The notes: generated from the letters alone by a model not told the origin. A stretch of DNA of 64,000 nucleotides from Lutraria lutraria (GCA_964023205.1 OZ026835.1:45233083-45297082); one strand, 5' to 3'; positions 36,301 to 50,300 are shown, counted from the stretch's first letter. A program made the numbers and translations.

Positions 36301-39300
36301 AGAAATTCCTCAGTGCACAGGAACACATGCATTTTATGTACCTTTTATCAGTCGTGAACAATGCATATCATTTTTTATATTTTCTGACAAAATTATTTAT
36401 CAAAGCTTTTTGTACTGAGTGACTGTACTTTTCTATTGATATTATGTTTTGTAATGTTTTACTCATTTATATAAACTTTTTGTTTGAAAAAAAAAATTCA
36501 TAGTTAAAAAAGTTCTTGGAGCTCAACAAATTTCCTGTAGGCTACATGTACTCTGTAACTCATCCAGCAGGACGACCAGAATTGTGGATTTGTTCAAAGC
36601 CTGATACTGTTGTATGCAGGTCTGCATTCTTCACACTAACCCACTAGCCCACAGCCCGGGGACTAGTACATTTCTTATCAGGCTAGTGAACTTTCTAAAA
36701 ATTGTGTACTTGGGCTAGTGGTAATTTGTTCATTTTCTATAGTCCACTTATAATTTCGGCTAGTGCTTCAAAATAATTAGTTCGAACCCTGGGTCTGAAG
36801 AACAAATTGAAAATATTAAAATATGTGCCAATTATCCATCTCATTACTTAAGTAAATGTATGCATAAGGTTTGAAAGGGATGTACCTAATTAGTTGCAGT
36901 TAGCCAGTTATTCTCTAATGTTATATCTTTACCACTGTCTTCAGATTTTGGTTTCTCTTTTGATGTGTCTGTTGATATCTCCTTATTTATATGTGATGAT
37001 ATTACAGGGCCTTATCCAGCTATTTTAGGAAAAGGCCCCAGGTTTCAATTGGAAAACAAAAAGCTGCTTATTGCTGAATTTTAGCTTGTCTGTTTTCAAA
37101 GAAAAATTCCAGCTATTGTAATCACTGTGGCATTGGCATCATGCAAAAACTTTACGGTAGCTCATAACTCAGAAACTATATGAGGTAGCAACATGAAACT
37201 TCATAGGTGGATAGATATCACTGACTGACTGAGGCAGTGAACAGACAAGCATTGAAACAGTGTACTGTGCTCTTGTTTTGGCGTAATATTAACTGTTGTG
37301 GGACATGTTTTTCGATATCCAGTGATAAAACAGTGTATGGTGATAAAATCCAAGTATCTTGAAATTACATGTATTATTCAGGGCACCGCTAAAGTGGGGC
37401 CATTCCAGAAAGTATGCATGTATATATTGATCGTTTTTACTTGCATTCGTTTCCTTTTTTCGGGTGTTTGTGAAGTTTTTTGGAATTGGGAAATAATGAG
37501 ACTTGTTGGATTGGGGCCAAATATCTGGTGTTAGTATGATAAATGGGTCATGCGTCCTAGTACGTTGTATTTTCTTTTCTTAAGAAATAACATACATGTA
37601 TTTGAACAATTACCTCTTAATGGAGTGAAGTTATGAAACACTTGTGTTTACTTTTTAGTGGTCAAATCTTAATATTGATTTCCCTTGGTGTTGTTGGAGC
37701 ATAGTTTTGTTATAATTCTAATTGTATACTTCAGGATAATGAGATATGTATGTGGAGATTACCTCCCGGGGAGTCTGTTGATATGGATGATGGAAGTGGT
37801 ATTGATACAAACATAGACCGGGAACCAACACAGATATGTTCGGCTGAACACCTTGGTGACGTGTCTGGACTAGAGGTTTGTATTTTCATTCACTTATATT
37901 CCTTACTTAAATGCTGTTGTGTTTTTTGTTGTTGTTGATTTTAATGGCCCTGCCATTTGAAGTGATGGAAGAACATGAAATGTTACCTCTGTCTATCCTT
38001 CTGTTTGTTCAAACTTTGATTTCCGAGCAATAACTCAAGAAATATTTCATGGGTTGGTTTTATATTTAAATTTTTACAAGAAAGTGTATAATAAAAAAAG
38101 TACAGAAATCCAAAACATTTTCACAGGAGTTATATTTATATTTTTTGACTTAGCTAGCAGCAGGGGCATTCTGGTGTTATTGAAGTCCCAATTTTGAGTT
38201 GAGTTTTCATTTATATCTGCTAACTCTGAGTGAATGAGTTAAAATCACAAGATTAAACTTCAAGAAACTTTTCAACTCAGAATATGAGTGCTGCTTATTT
38301 CAATCTTAGCATTGTCCAATAGGAATTGTTAGACATTTCATCAAACTTGTTATTTTATCATTTAGTATGATATTTGAGTTTAAGCTATGACTTAAGCATT
38401 GGATTGAATTATCTAATAACATTGATTTGTGTGATAGACTTGACATTTACTAGCTTTGAGCTATTGCTTCTTTATTGCTTTAGTGAGAGCCTGCTTTTTT
38501 ATGTTACAGTTTCTAAGTGCAGATAGCATTGTGGTTGCTTCATCTGTAGGAAATGTTACCATGTACAGACACCATAGAACCTCTCAGGTAAAATGTCTTT
38601 AATTTACCATATCCAGATCACTTGGAACAAGAAATTCCTCTGGTTATAAATACTTTGTTATGCTGTCTACAGTTTGTCTACAGTTTCTGTGTATGAGATA
38701 GTTGAACTAACTACTGTTCAAGTGTTAGGCTGTCCGTTCATGCATGTTCCATCACATGGGCCAGTCTACGTCCCCATCAATGATGGAAGACTAAAATCCT
38801 GAAACTGCTATATGGCTATACTTAGTTCTTTTACCAACTGTGCATGGAAAGCTTGAAGCATTTGTAGTTCTCTTTTTAATTGTGATTAATTCTTATCAAG
38901 GGCTTGTATTTGACCCAAAAACGACATTTTGACTCTAAGTTTTGTGTCAAAGGGTCAATTTACTATTGAATAATCAATTAATTGTAGATGTTGTTTAGTC
39001 TTCAAATTATGAATTTGTGAAACTATGAATAAGTTTTGACTCTCAACTTTTGACATCTAGTGAAGTAGTGAGCACCCTTTTGTTATATCTTATGAAAGTG
39101 ATAAAAGTCATCCTTACTGGTATTTACTTTTGTTACATGTTGCTTAGTTATTTTGTTCTCTTGTTTGAACAGACTTTGGAGCCTACAGCCACATGGGAAG
39201 GTTTACATTATAATCCCAGTGGTAAGGGATGTCCGTGTACATGTGTGGCTACCCAGGGGGATGACCTTGTTGTATCAGCGGGTGAAGATGGACGGGTCAA

Positions 39301-42148
39301 TGTTATTAACACAGCCCGTAGTGCCCCACTTAGGACTATAGGTAAATATAGAGATTTTACCTAATAACCTGGGTTTGATTCCTGGTCCTGGTCGTGGCGG
39401 ATGGTACCCATCCATGAAAATTAGACAAAAATGTTGCTTTTCCACTACATGTGGAGAAGTTGCTGTTTCCTTGTAGAAGGGTAAGTTAGTACTGGTAAGA
39501 ACCTGCCTCCATGTTCAAGTGGTTAATGTTGCTCACTTCAAATCACTGTAACCTCTCACTGATAGAGGATCAGGGGTTCCAGCCCCGCTACTGACCATGT
39601 CTCTTTATATGAGAAAGTAGACAGTTGGTTACAGAGGATGGGAGTCTAGTACTGTTGCTTCCAAGGAACGATGGTTAGGTAAACTGTACACCTCACATGA
39701 CTCAGACTGTTGAAAAAGGGCGTTAAACTAAACAAACAGTTCTGGTTAGACTACAGTCCAGGAAAACTTGTTAGGTGAATTGGCTGCCGTATATAACTGA
39801 AAAAATTGTTGAAAAAATGGCGTTAAACCTAAAGTAAAAAAAAATTATATATCAAGGGCTCAACCCAACAGTGTCGTAACTCATATTGAAATAAGAACAA
39901 GTTACGTCAGTGTTGCGCTGAGCCCTCGATATAGAGATTTGATCTGTTTTATGTATTGAAATGTTTGATTTAATAACTAGAGTAAAGACTGACTAGTTGT
40001 ATGTTTTACAGGGGAAAAGGTTTTTGTTTGTTTATTTCTTGTTCCTACAGTGTGTAAAGTAAGAAAATATTGTTTGTGTGTGTAATGAATTTTATTGTTG
40101 TCACGTGCTGTTGCTTAATTTCTTTTAGATAAAGCCAACAGTTGTACAGTAAATGGAATCACCTTCTTAAAACAGCTAGAAGTTATTACTGTAGATTCCA
40201 GTGGTCAACTTAAAGTCTTTGATTTACAAAGAGGATCTGACGAACCAAGCAAAATATTTTCCATGTGAGTAAAAGTACTTACCTTTCTAATTCATTTCTC
40301 CGATAACTGAGAGCTAACATCTCTTAGTATGCTATATATGCGTCGAAAGAAATAGTTTTATAAGCTTGTCTGTTTCTGAAGAAGTTGAGCTATTGTGATC
40401 ACTGCAGTATCTGCATCTGTGTAAAAACTTTCATGTAGCTCATAACTCAGAAACTATAAAAGGTAACAATATTAAACTTCATAGGTGGATAGATCTCACT
40501 GTGGCAGTGAACTGACGCGCATTGGCATCGCTTGCGGCGCTCATGTTAGTTTTGAATGTTCAAATTCTGTCAACAAAAAACTATATTGGAAGGTAAAAAT
40601 GTTGATTCTTAAACCTATCATTCCAATATTTGTTGTTTAAGATCAGTATGTTGATAAGACAATGAAGAATAAACCTGAAAGCATGTAAATCTCTTAATCT
40701 TTTGTATTCATTGCCGTAAGTACGCTTGTTTTATATGAATAACTGTATTATGTTTGTGAATATTTTAGTTCTGGTGAACAGATACCATTACATTGTGTGA
40801 CACGCCATCCAACACAACTACATATAGTGGCAACAGGAAGTCATGATGGTGTTCTGTCTGTATGGGATTTGAGACAAGAGAAATTCCCTATTACACTGTT
40901 AGAAGCTCATTCAGCCCCTAGTACGTAACTTATCTCCTATATAAATTCATATAAGTCTTGTTTGTTACAAAAATATCTGAAATTGCCATTTCTGAATCAG
41001 TCAATCAGGCCATCCTTAAAAATATTATGTTTGCACCTACGTTACCCTACCCACTTTTTTGGCCTCTTGGGCAAAAGTTTCTTTTTGGAAATAAAAAATG
41101 GCATTCTTGACATGTATTTTGAATTCAATATGAAAATTAAATAATGAAAAAAATATTTCCAACATACCTACCCACTGAAAATTCTCTGGATAGGGTTACC
41201 ACTAACAAATATTTTTGAAGGATAGCCTCAATCAATCAATCAATCAATCAATTTGTTTTATTTCAGTGTGGGAGGTTAAATTTCATCCCAACAATCCCGA
41301 CCATTTATTCACTTGTTCAGAAGATGGTTCTGTGTTACATTGGGACGGATCATCAGTGTCTTCATTGGTCACTGGAACAGGTAAACTTTGTAGTTCTACT
41401 ATGTGTTGGGACATACTTCATGTTCTTCATTTTTATAGGTCAAGCAAATTGTTTCTTATTCTTTAATTGTTGGTATTGAAATAGAATATATTGTGCTTTA
41501 TCCATAAATATTTACTAGTTAAACCCTAAAGAAGAATTTGCCATGGGTTAGCTGTTTAAGTAAGTTGAATTATTTGAGTCTGTGTTCAATGTTTTTCAAT
41601 GTATTGCCCATGTTGTGGTCTAAGTAAGACCAAGTTAAATCAAAGTACTGAAAGTACTCATGGAAACTAAACTAAAATAATTGCATGGCGATGTAGAAAA
41701 ATTCATGCACGCCAAGCGAGTGGCGGCTATTCAAAATACCTCTTGGTTCGAAAGATTTCTGAATGGTTAGCTTTATTAAGTTCAAGAAATAACAAGAAAT
41801 ATTTCATACATTCCATCAATGAGTCAAATAAACAATGTTTTAGTGTATAATGATATAAAAAGGACAAACATAGATCTTGAATTTGTAACATATTTTACTA
41901 TTACAGGTGCTGGCTCCGGTGGTGGATCTTTATTCTCACAATATTCTCAGACAGGTTCGGGTACCGGTAATTTAGGTATAACTAGTCCCTGGCTGGCATT
42001 AGAGTCTGGGAGACAGAAAATGGATATAACTACATTGTTACCAAACCAAACATTACCTGTGAACACGATAGACATTGTATCCCAGACTTTACTCTGTGGA
42101 TCAGATGAGGAAGCGATCTATACAATAGATATTCCAGGCATTAGATAG
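33394..42148 (+). CDS. Nup43: Nucleoporin Nup43, WD40 protein of the Y-complex (8 exons, 383 aa)
   Basis: CDS join: 33394-33513, 37735-37875, 38510-38587, 39173-39341, 40129-40264, 40769-40920, 41267-41380, 41907-42148; frame is kept throughout. It matches Nup43 along its length: KFVSQKISKIRWRP at the N-terminus, the WD repeats SGNWDD, EICMWRL, SAGEDGRVNVIN, SSGQLKVFDL, GSHDGVLSVWDLRQ, MWEVKFHPNNPDHLFTCSED and HWDGSS, then the Nup43-specific C-terminus DITTLLPNQTLPVNTIDIV and CGSDEEAIYTID. Human Nup43 is 380 residues, so the length fits. Nup43 is a seven-bladed propeller in the Nup107-160 scaffold of the nuclear pore, also at kinetochores. Intron 1 is 4.2 kb. Introns 2, 4, 5 and 6 contain transposable elements. 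Confidence 0.97.
37080..37265 (+). mobile_element. Interspersed repeat R7, copy 1 (second copy 40358-40550)
   Basis: Both copies share AGCTTGTCTGTTT, AGCTATTGTAATCACTG-like sequence, TAGCTCATAACTCAGAAACT, ATGAAACTTCATAGGTGG-type sequence and GGCAGTGAAC. They lie in Nup43 introns 1 and 5. The class is unknown and they have no coding capacity. Confidence 0.65.
37943..38165 (+). mobile_element. Interspersed repeat R6 copy in Nup43 intron 2
   Basis: GGCCCTGCCATTTGAAGTGA, GATTTCCGAGCAATAACTCA and AAATCCAAAACATTTTCACA align with the copies at 56783 and 58897. Confidence 0.65.
39366..39845 (+). mobile_element. SINE S2 interrupted by a SINE S1
   Basis: The outer element starts with GGGTTTGATTCCTGGTCCTG (B-box-like), continues to GTTAGTACTGG, resumes at TTAGACTACAGTCCAGG and ends GTTGAAAAAATGGCGTTAAA. 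The resumed body and tail match the SINE at 63277-63510. The break is filled by the S1 copy at 39502-39738. It is in Nup43 intron 4. Confidence 0.7.
39502..39738 (+). mobile_element. tRNA-derived SINE, family S1, nested copy
   Basis: The head TTCAAGTGGTTAATGTTGCT, B-box GGGTTCCAGCCCCGC and tail GTTGAAAAAGGGCGTTAAAC match the minus-strand copy at 31073-31320. Flanks AGTACTGGTAAGA and AGTTCTGGTTAGA agree at 11 of 13 bases and look like an aged target-site duplication. Confidence 0.75.
39855..39929. mobile_element. 75-bp hairpin element H1, copy c
   Basis: AGGGCTCAACCCAACAGTGT at the left, GTGTTGCGCTGAGCCCTCGA at the right, loop ATATTGAAATAAGAACAA. It is flanked by ATAT on both sides and lies in Nup43 intron 4, directly after the nested SINEs. 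Confidence 0.85.
41009..41227. mobile_element. MITE family M5, copy 2, with 7-bp flanking direct repeat
   Basis: Ends GGCCATCCTTAAAAATATT and AAATATTTTTGAAGGATAGCC are inverted. TCAATCA directly precedes and directly follows the element, consistent with a target-site duplication. It lies in Nup43 intron 6, about 40 bp before the exon 7 acceptor. Confidence 0.75.
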
Positions 42149-42593
42149 TGCTAGGAATTAGACCAATTCTGTTATTTATGCTTGATTCAGTGATGTGATT
42201 CATAAATTCCTTCAGAAGAAAACTGGGTTATTTATTTTGATATATTTGTGTGTATAACAACTCCTGAGGAGTCATACACAGCCGATCTGGGTATTGTATA
42301 CAACTTAGATGACCAGTTACACAATGGAAGTATTTCTGTGTTTTCCAAATTCGTGCTTGGAACAAACAATGGAAGACTTTAGCTTTTTAGATTGGTCTAC
42401 TTACAGAACGTAAAACCCAGAACTAGTTATTTTTGGACTAAAAATTGAGAGAAATTTTGAGTGAGTCTCGTATTAGTGTTCTTATATTTTGTTTCTTTTG
42501 TGTACACTACTGTTCAATTATCATCTCTCATCTGTAAATACTAAATCATGTAAAGGACGTTGATCAAAATTTATTGTTAATTTGTTGTACGTA

Positions 42594-42599
42594 AATAAA
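42594..42599 (+). terminator. Nup43 polyadenylation signal
   Basis: AATAAA lies about 445 bp after the stop codon, followed within 40 bp by a TG/T-rich downstream element (TTTTGTTTTTGTCTG). Confidence 0.7.
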
Positions 42600-43645
42600 T
42601 ATGTGTACATACTACATTTAATTTTGTTTTTGTCTGTTAGCAGATATTTATTTTCTAGCCCCCAATTTTGTTAAAACCATTGATATTGACACAAATTCGA
42701 CGCTACAAATGCCCAGTTTGTTTATCATTCAATTTTTCTAAAAATTTGGTTTCATTTGAGTTTAAATTGAAGAAAACTGGTATATTTGCAAACTAGACAA
42801 GTTCAGAAATGGATAATTCAATTCTCAGATTTGAGATTTATAAAAAAACAAACACCATGAAGTAAATCTGGGTATAAATTTACTACTTAATACAAAACAA
42901 CATTGAGCACACAATTCTCTGAGTACAGTAAGACATAAGTTAGAAATATAATGAACGCTTCCTTAACTAAATATTGCTATAAATCATTTTTAGCATGTAA
43001 CCTGACATCTGATTTTATACCATATCTCAGTTACAGCATTATACTCATCATGGACCAAATATCAACAAGTTGAGCAGAAATGATTCAAATACTTTGGAAT
43101 GTAACAAATTAACAGTCATTGAATTAGTTTTATGTGACAGCCTGCCTTACTATACACTTTATGAAGGAAACTCTAAAACTAGGTTGTCCCCCAAAAGACT
43201 TAAAAAACGAAAAAAATCCTTTCAGGCTAATTCGAAGACTGAATTAAATATATAATTGGAAACAAAAGTTAGAATTGACCAAATTCATGTTCAAATGCAA
43301 GCTTACTCATTAATGTTTTCTAAATTCTAGAGAGAGGGACAGATTCTACTGTAGATAAATAATTCAAGGTGCCATGATAAAATATCTACTGTACACTATA
43401 TTAGTAGTCTATGATTTCTAGAATACATGTGTATTATAATATAAATGTAATGCTCATCATAGGAAATTTATAACCCACTGGAAAAAAATATTTTAATTAT
43501 AAATGAATAGAAAAAAACGACTACAAAACTTGACACACTAAAAGATCAGACAACATGTAAGTAATAGTGATATACATTATCATCACAGATCTGCTTTGAT
43601 TCATACACCTACAATATAACATCATAATGATGATAAAGATAACAT

Positions 43646-43826
43646 ATACAGTACAACCTCACCAGAGCAGCCCTCTGTATAGCAACAACCTCTCTTTAAC
43701 AACACCTTCAAAATTTCCCTAAGTTAATATTTCCTGTAAATTTAACCTCTGTAGAGCAACAACCTCTAAACAACAGCCAATATTTGCAACCCCCACAGGG
43801 TATTGCTCTACAGAGGTTTTACTGTA
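43646..43826. mobile_element. Foldback MITE, family M3, copy 2
   Basis: It runs from TACAGTACAACCTCACCAGA to CTACAGAGGTTTTACTGTA, so the outer ends TACAGTA and TACTGTA are inverted. Internal AGCAACAACCTCTCTTTAAC is shared with the other copies. Confidence 0.85.
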
Positions 43827-45871
43827 TATATGGCATATTTATAAGACTAGCACTAGACTAGGAATTAATTTGTATTTTCAGAGCATTTCCTACAAAATTA
43901 TTTGAAATACATGTACAAATAAAATTGGTGATGTTTTTCCACCATAAGGTTGGTTAATCTTATTGCTTGAGTTGTTTCCATTTACTTAAAAAAAATTTCA
44001 TCAACACACAACAACACATGAAACTATGTTGGAAAGTACATGTAGTTCTGTAAGTCAGGTTGAAGTCTTGCTAATTGGCACCAAATTAGGTTGCTACACA
44101 AAAACAACAGATAATGCAAGGAGATGAGGTGATAATGTCAGCCAAATACTTAATTAGCATAAACATGAAAGTCAAAATGAAAGATATGAGATTAAGAAAT
44201 ATTAAAAATCTGAAGCTCCCTCATTATAAGGGGACAGAGATTCTCATGAAATAATGGCACAATTCTGTAAAACAACAGGATAATTGTATGATATGTACAT
44301 GGTCACAGATTCATTTATGACCTGACCCCAGTTGATTTTTCCCATTTCTTTTTTTAAACTCAGATATTTCATAGTATAAACAATGCTCACAGTTTTTTAA
44401 TACAGTAAGACGTCTAAAATCTGGACTCCCTGAAAACCAGGATTCTCAGAAAACTGGACTTCTAGCCCAGTCCCAAAGGTTTCTGATTTTCAGTGGTTTT
44501 ACTGCTCAGAGCAGAACAGACGTAAAGTTCAGTAACTCAATATAAACACAGGAATACAAGTGAATGTTTTGATTGGTCAATATATCACAGTATAAATACA
44601 GCAAAGCTAAAAACGTAAAGGAATCATGTTTTAACATAATAAAAAAATGGTCCCAAAAAGAAAAATCGATCCCAATATTAAAGTAAATATTTACCAACAT
44701 TCTCTGCGACAAATATGGTCAAACAGTTAAATAGTAGCCATCTAACAAAATGACATTTAAGAAAACCAAATACATAATTTAACAACATACGTAACATAAA
44801 AACATACAGATAGATATGTATATAATATAATAACATCAGTTTCTAATTAAAAAAATAAACAATGCATCAAAAAGTAAAATGTTTATATACATCATACCCA
44901 GAAAATATCACTGGACTTGAGTCGAAAGATTTTAAAACTGAGTTGTGGAGACCAGTCTAAGAATGCAGCGTTCCTATTGGTCAATTTTTACATTAGCTTT
45001 AAGACCATCCAATCAGATGCTCACCAAACTCAGATTCAGTTTGTACTAGAAATGTTAGTAGATACTAAGAGTGCATTTTTGTTTTATTTAGCCCACTGTA
45101 AGAATAATAATTAAGTTTAAGTGTAATCTGAATATGAACCAAATGTGTCAGGTTCATTCCATCATGAAGTTCTACTGTTACACACAAAAAATCTAAATAT
45201 TTAGGTTTAAGCATGGCAACATTATATAAGTTTCTATGGTTACATATAAAAAAGTACAGTTTTCTTACATGATGTAAAGTATTCACTGAAAACACATGAT
45301 AATTTTATATTATACACCTATTTGACATTTTGAATTGCACCGTTACAAAAAATTATATTCTTTCTTTGAAGATATGTCTGGCTCATATTTAGATAAGGAG
45401 AAATTGCATTACAGACACATATCAATGTATATGCCTAATGAATAAAATACATGTAAATGTCTCGAAGACGTTCAAATATCAACAATTCTAGTTTTAAAAA
45501 TTTCCGTACATTGATTTGAATTTGTTGTGTATGTTTATCATTCCTTTTAACTTGATTTGTGGGTAAAAATTGGTTTCAAATATATAGCAGAAAATCAGAT
45601 ATGTACCTTAGCGTTGCTAAGCAACTGATAAAAATAGAACCAATAAACAATAAAACCACACAAACAAAAACAGTATCAATGGTGATGTGTATATTGGATT
45701 CAGCGCAATAATAGTTTAAACAAAAACTGAACTAATAGCAAATATCTAAAAATAAACTGAATTCATACTAAATGTATGTTGAATAATCCATAATTCACAT
45801 AAGGTATTCTTCATCTGAATGGTCAATCAAAAAATCTATAGTTTTCGATAAGTTTATAAAATTTCCTGTAA

Positions 45872-46394
45872 ATTCTGATTGGTTGATAAAATATTCAATA
45901 ATTTTTTATAGATTGATCAAATATTCTGTACATTCTATTGGTTGATCAAATATTCTAAGAATTCTGATTGGTTGATCAAATATTCTAAGAATTCTGATTG
46001 GTTGATCAAATATTCTAAGAATTCTGATTGGTTGATCAAATATTTTTAGAATTCTGATTGGTTGATAAAATATTCTATGAATTCTGATTGATTGATCAAA
46101 TATTCTTAGTATTCTGATTGGTTGATAAAATATTCTATGTATTCTGATTGGTTGATCAAATATTCTTACTATTCTGATTGGTTGATCAAATATTCTATGA
46201 ATTCTGATTGATTGATCAAATATTCTTAGTATTCTGATTGGTTGATAAAATATTCTTACTATTCTGATTGGTTGATCAAATATTCTTACTATTCTGATTG
46301 GTTGATCAAATATTCTTACTATTCTGATTGGTTGATCAAATATTCTTACTATTCTGATTGGTTGATCAAATATTCTATGGATTCTGATTGATAA
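45872..46394 (+). repeat. 30-bp minisatellite, about 17 units
   Basis: The repeating unit contains ATTCTGATTGGTTGATCAAA plus a ten-base segment such as TATTCTTACT or TATTCTAAGA. The register is kept exactly at 30 bp for about 500 bp. Each unit carries ATTGG (inverted CCAAT) and most carry the palindrome TTGATCAA. Edge units are more diverged. Confidence 0.95.
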
Positions 46395-47303
46395 ATTAGG
46401 TTATATTTGTTTACAACATTTCTCACAATGACAGACAGACTTCATCAAGACTCGATCAGAATAAAATAATTGCTAAAAAAATGATTCATGTAATGCTAGA
46501 TATATTTAACTATGACTATCTGATTACAATAACATGTATACAAACATACTATAACAACATATTAATAAAATAAAAATACTGTTAACAAATGTAAAGTCAT
46601 GGAATGCATTAAATGAAAAAAAGTTAGGAAAAAATGAACATGTTTGTAGCAATATAAGTATAAAAATCCAATGCACAAGTCTTGAATTGAATCTGGAAAT
46701 TTTGAAGTATAAAAAATAAACATAATCAGCAATATAAAGTATGGTATAATTTTTAAACACTTAACAACATAAAGAAACAACGGTAGAAAGCTTTGATCCC
46801 TAGTGACAAAACTTATAACTTGGAATAATGTAATGTATTTTTAGCTTACTTGATTCATCAGGTGAGCTTTTATTCTATATCCTATTAAAGTATAACACTC
46901 ATGTATGACTAGCTAAATGAAGTAGAGATATTGCTACAGATAAATAGAAGTTTTCTTATTAATATATACCAAAATTATTAATTTATTCTAGCTAACAAGT
47001 ATGAATGTCCAATATGATGTAATGTTTACTGTGCACAATGTTATTAATGTACTAAAAAAATGTAAAACAAATTTGGTGCATCAAATTAAGGGCAATAACT
47101 CTTGATGTATAAAGTTAAAATTGACAGGGAATATCAATTTTGGATCATAGAATACATGTATAATACATGTCACCTAAACAAGGAAGACAGACTTTCTGGT
47201 TAAACATTGCTAATAAAAAGACAATATGTCTAACTTTAAAGCTCTACAGAGAAAAGAACACAATCACAGAAGATAAAACATAATCTAACAATACAGATAA
47301 ACT

Positions 47304-50300
47304 TCACCAATATTCCAGATCTGAATCTCCACCTTCCTCGCTGAAACCTGCAGACTCTGACTCGGACAAGTCTGATAAACTACCGTCACTATCACAGAAA
47401 ATATTCTCCGGCGGCATGGCTTTCATACATGACATCTTGTGAGCTATACGATGAAGTAACAGCTCCACTTCAAAATTCACGAGGAAATCTCGTGGTAGAC
47501 CTAGGTGTTTCACTAATGTTTGTAGAACCGTTGTGTTAAGTATAAATGTTATATAGTCCTCATAGGGGTGTAGATTGCTCTCGTCTTCCACTGTCTGTTT
47601 GATTACGTCCACAGGTAACAACTTGGATAAACATCGTCTGTGTTTTATAAAACATTGATGGAAGATGGATCTAGCAGCTAACTGTTTCAGTGAGGCTGAG
47701 GTCTGTCCGAACATTAGATTGATAAGGTTGTTGGATATACTGGAGAGGTGAGAGAACTCTGAAAACTCACCATGTAACATACCACACACTTCATCAGTTA
47801 TTTCTTTTCTCGTGAAATAGCCTGCAAAGTAATTAAGATAAGTAAATACAGGTAGATAATTAACATTAACTATTAAACATAAATATCTCAGAGAATAACT
47901 ACAATAAAGCCCCTGAAAACCAAATTCCCTGAAAATTGGACGATTTTTTCAAGTCTCGTTTTCTTTTAATTTATCAAAAGTTCTGAAATTCTCTGAAAAA
48001 AAACAGACTTTTGGCATAGTCCAGAAGGAATTCATTTTTCAGTAATTAACTGTATAAGGGACAATTTTTTTTTTATAATCTGGATGCAACTAATGTCCCA
48101 GGGTGGAAAAATAACCATTCATAAACCTAAGGCTGCATTAATAAATATTACATGTAATTGTAAATCAAAGGGCACACGACTCTGTAATACTAGTATATAA
48201 AGCTGTTCCTGATACGTAAGTTGTTCACATTAACCTGTCATGATACACTTAAGTACAAAATTTCATTAGGGAATCCTTATAAGTTCATTGAAGAAATTGG
48301 TATTTCAGATCAGACTGACTTGCAGACTACAACCCTTAAAATGACATTTACAGAGGTGTAACAATAAACTAATTCTGTAAATTTATTGAAAAGTAGAAAA
48401 GATTTAATATACATTTAGGAAAGTACCTAAAAACCACTGGTGTACATTTTGCAACCTATAATCATCCAATCAAGAAAACACTGAGGTATCGATCGAGATT
48501 ACAGTCAGATCTTGTGCATATTGCCACAGAAACAGTGTTTATGTGGTTGAAAATGAAGTTCATTTACTTACTATTTGCCCTATGTATAACACTTTAAAGG
48601 GAAAAATACTTTAAATCAGAATGGTAAGCTATGGAAGTAACAGATGAGTTATTGGTTGGAATTATGAGTGACAGTGAGGCTGACAGCATTCTTTCACTAT
48701 CTAAATTTCTAGTGAACGCTTTTGAGTTATGGGTGTTAAGTAATATAGACTAGTATAAATTAGTAAAGGAAATACATTATTGTATGGTGCCACACCAACT
48801 CAAAAGTACAGTGAACATCATTAGGGATATTACATGTATATTACAACATATATATACATGTATATGTTTGTTACTTATACTACAATACAACAATAGTTGA
48901 TGCCAACTGATGAACTTTGAACCGGGGGGCCTTGTAGGGCAATAAATCTTTTTGTTGTTGTAAAGTCAATAAATACTCCTACATGTATATACTCATGTAC
49001 TTACCCGCATCAACAAGATGGGAGTATTGTCGAGGGGCCGTGGCAACATTAGTATACATATTTTTCCAGTTAATAGATCTCTGTACAGGTATAGATAAGA
49101 AAGTCACAAATATCGGGGAAATCCTCCTGGAAAAAAAACATTATTATTGATTTGCTATAAAAAAAACAATTAGAATATATTACAGATTTTGCTGCTTGAA
49201 AATTATTTTAGTTAATTCATTATACATTGTGTAATAGTAAAAGTGCAACAAAATTGCTAAAATGTTATTAAAATGACTTCAACAGATAAATGCATCATAC
49301 TTTAACAAATATATCTACCAGCAAATCTATGTAATTGTTTCTTACTGCATTATGTAGAAATTTTAATTTTTTAAGACATGAAAACATTCAGTGAATCAGT
49401 CTGTAGAAAAATGATTAATTAGTAGTGCGCTAGCATACTTACCTTTTCCTCTTCCTTGTTTCCCAGACTGTTCCTTTAATAGAAGGGTCAGCCCCTTTCA
49501 TTAACAATGTCTGTGCTGCTTGAATATCCCCGCGTACAATACAGTGAAACAAGGCGGTATGACCCGTACAATTCTGTATGTTTATCTGAAATAAAAACAT
49601 CCAAAAAATTGAAAATATAATCACAAAATGAAAGATTTCAAGATTATTGAGTTTGTATGTGTGTCTATTTTTTAACTTATGCAATATTTAATTTGACAAT
49701 TAAATATTGCATATAATGTAAGTTAAATAAAAATAGACACAGAACAATTTGTATTAAGATATGAAAGATTTCAGTATTGATGCAGTAATATAAGTAGCAT
49801 GAAATATAGCACTATTGATCCAGTACTATAATAAGAAACATACAATATAAGAACTCTGATAGAATTCAATTTTCTTTCAGACAGAGAGAAAAATCCTAGT
49901 AAGGTTTGGGAATGAGACTGTAGATTTTATGAATCACTCCAAATATTTGTGAAGATTTTATGCCAATTCATTGAACAGAATCAATCACTAATATACATAC
50001 ATGGATTCGCAACTTCCGTACTTACAGTAAGAAGTAATCAAAACCCACGGAAGTGACATGATTCAACGAGATTTCATGCTCATGTTTACAATAGCGAAAA
50101 AAATCCATGATTATCTGAATGTTTAATTCCAGTAATGAATGTATAATATCCCCGGTACTAATTATTCGCCATGTTGGAATTTGAAATGCTCGATCAATGC
50201 ATCAATGCATTATCCTTATAGGTGTGGATTTTCAGTGTATCTTTATGAAGCTTATTGCATCCCAATAAATTTCCCGTGCCCAATTGCCAGAGTTTTCTAG

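Larger units (their letters stand above)
42616..47303. other. Spacer between convergent Nup43 and ankyrin/SOCS genes
   Basis: No convincing exon. It contains a family M3 MITE and a 30-bp minisatellite. The right end is probably 3'UTR of the minus-strand ankyrin/SOCS gene; a candidate AATAAA for that strand lies at 46982-46987, about 320 bp past its stop. Small ORFs are AT-rich and unstructured. Confidence 0.55.

Noticed and set aside
33514..37734. Extra exons in Nup43 intron 1 (for example the 85-residue ORF at 34374)
   Set aside because: Exons 1 and 2 join in phase 0 and reproduce Nup43 without a gap; the ORF has no matching splice sites or family.
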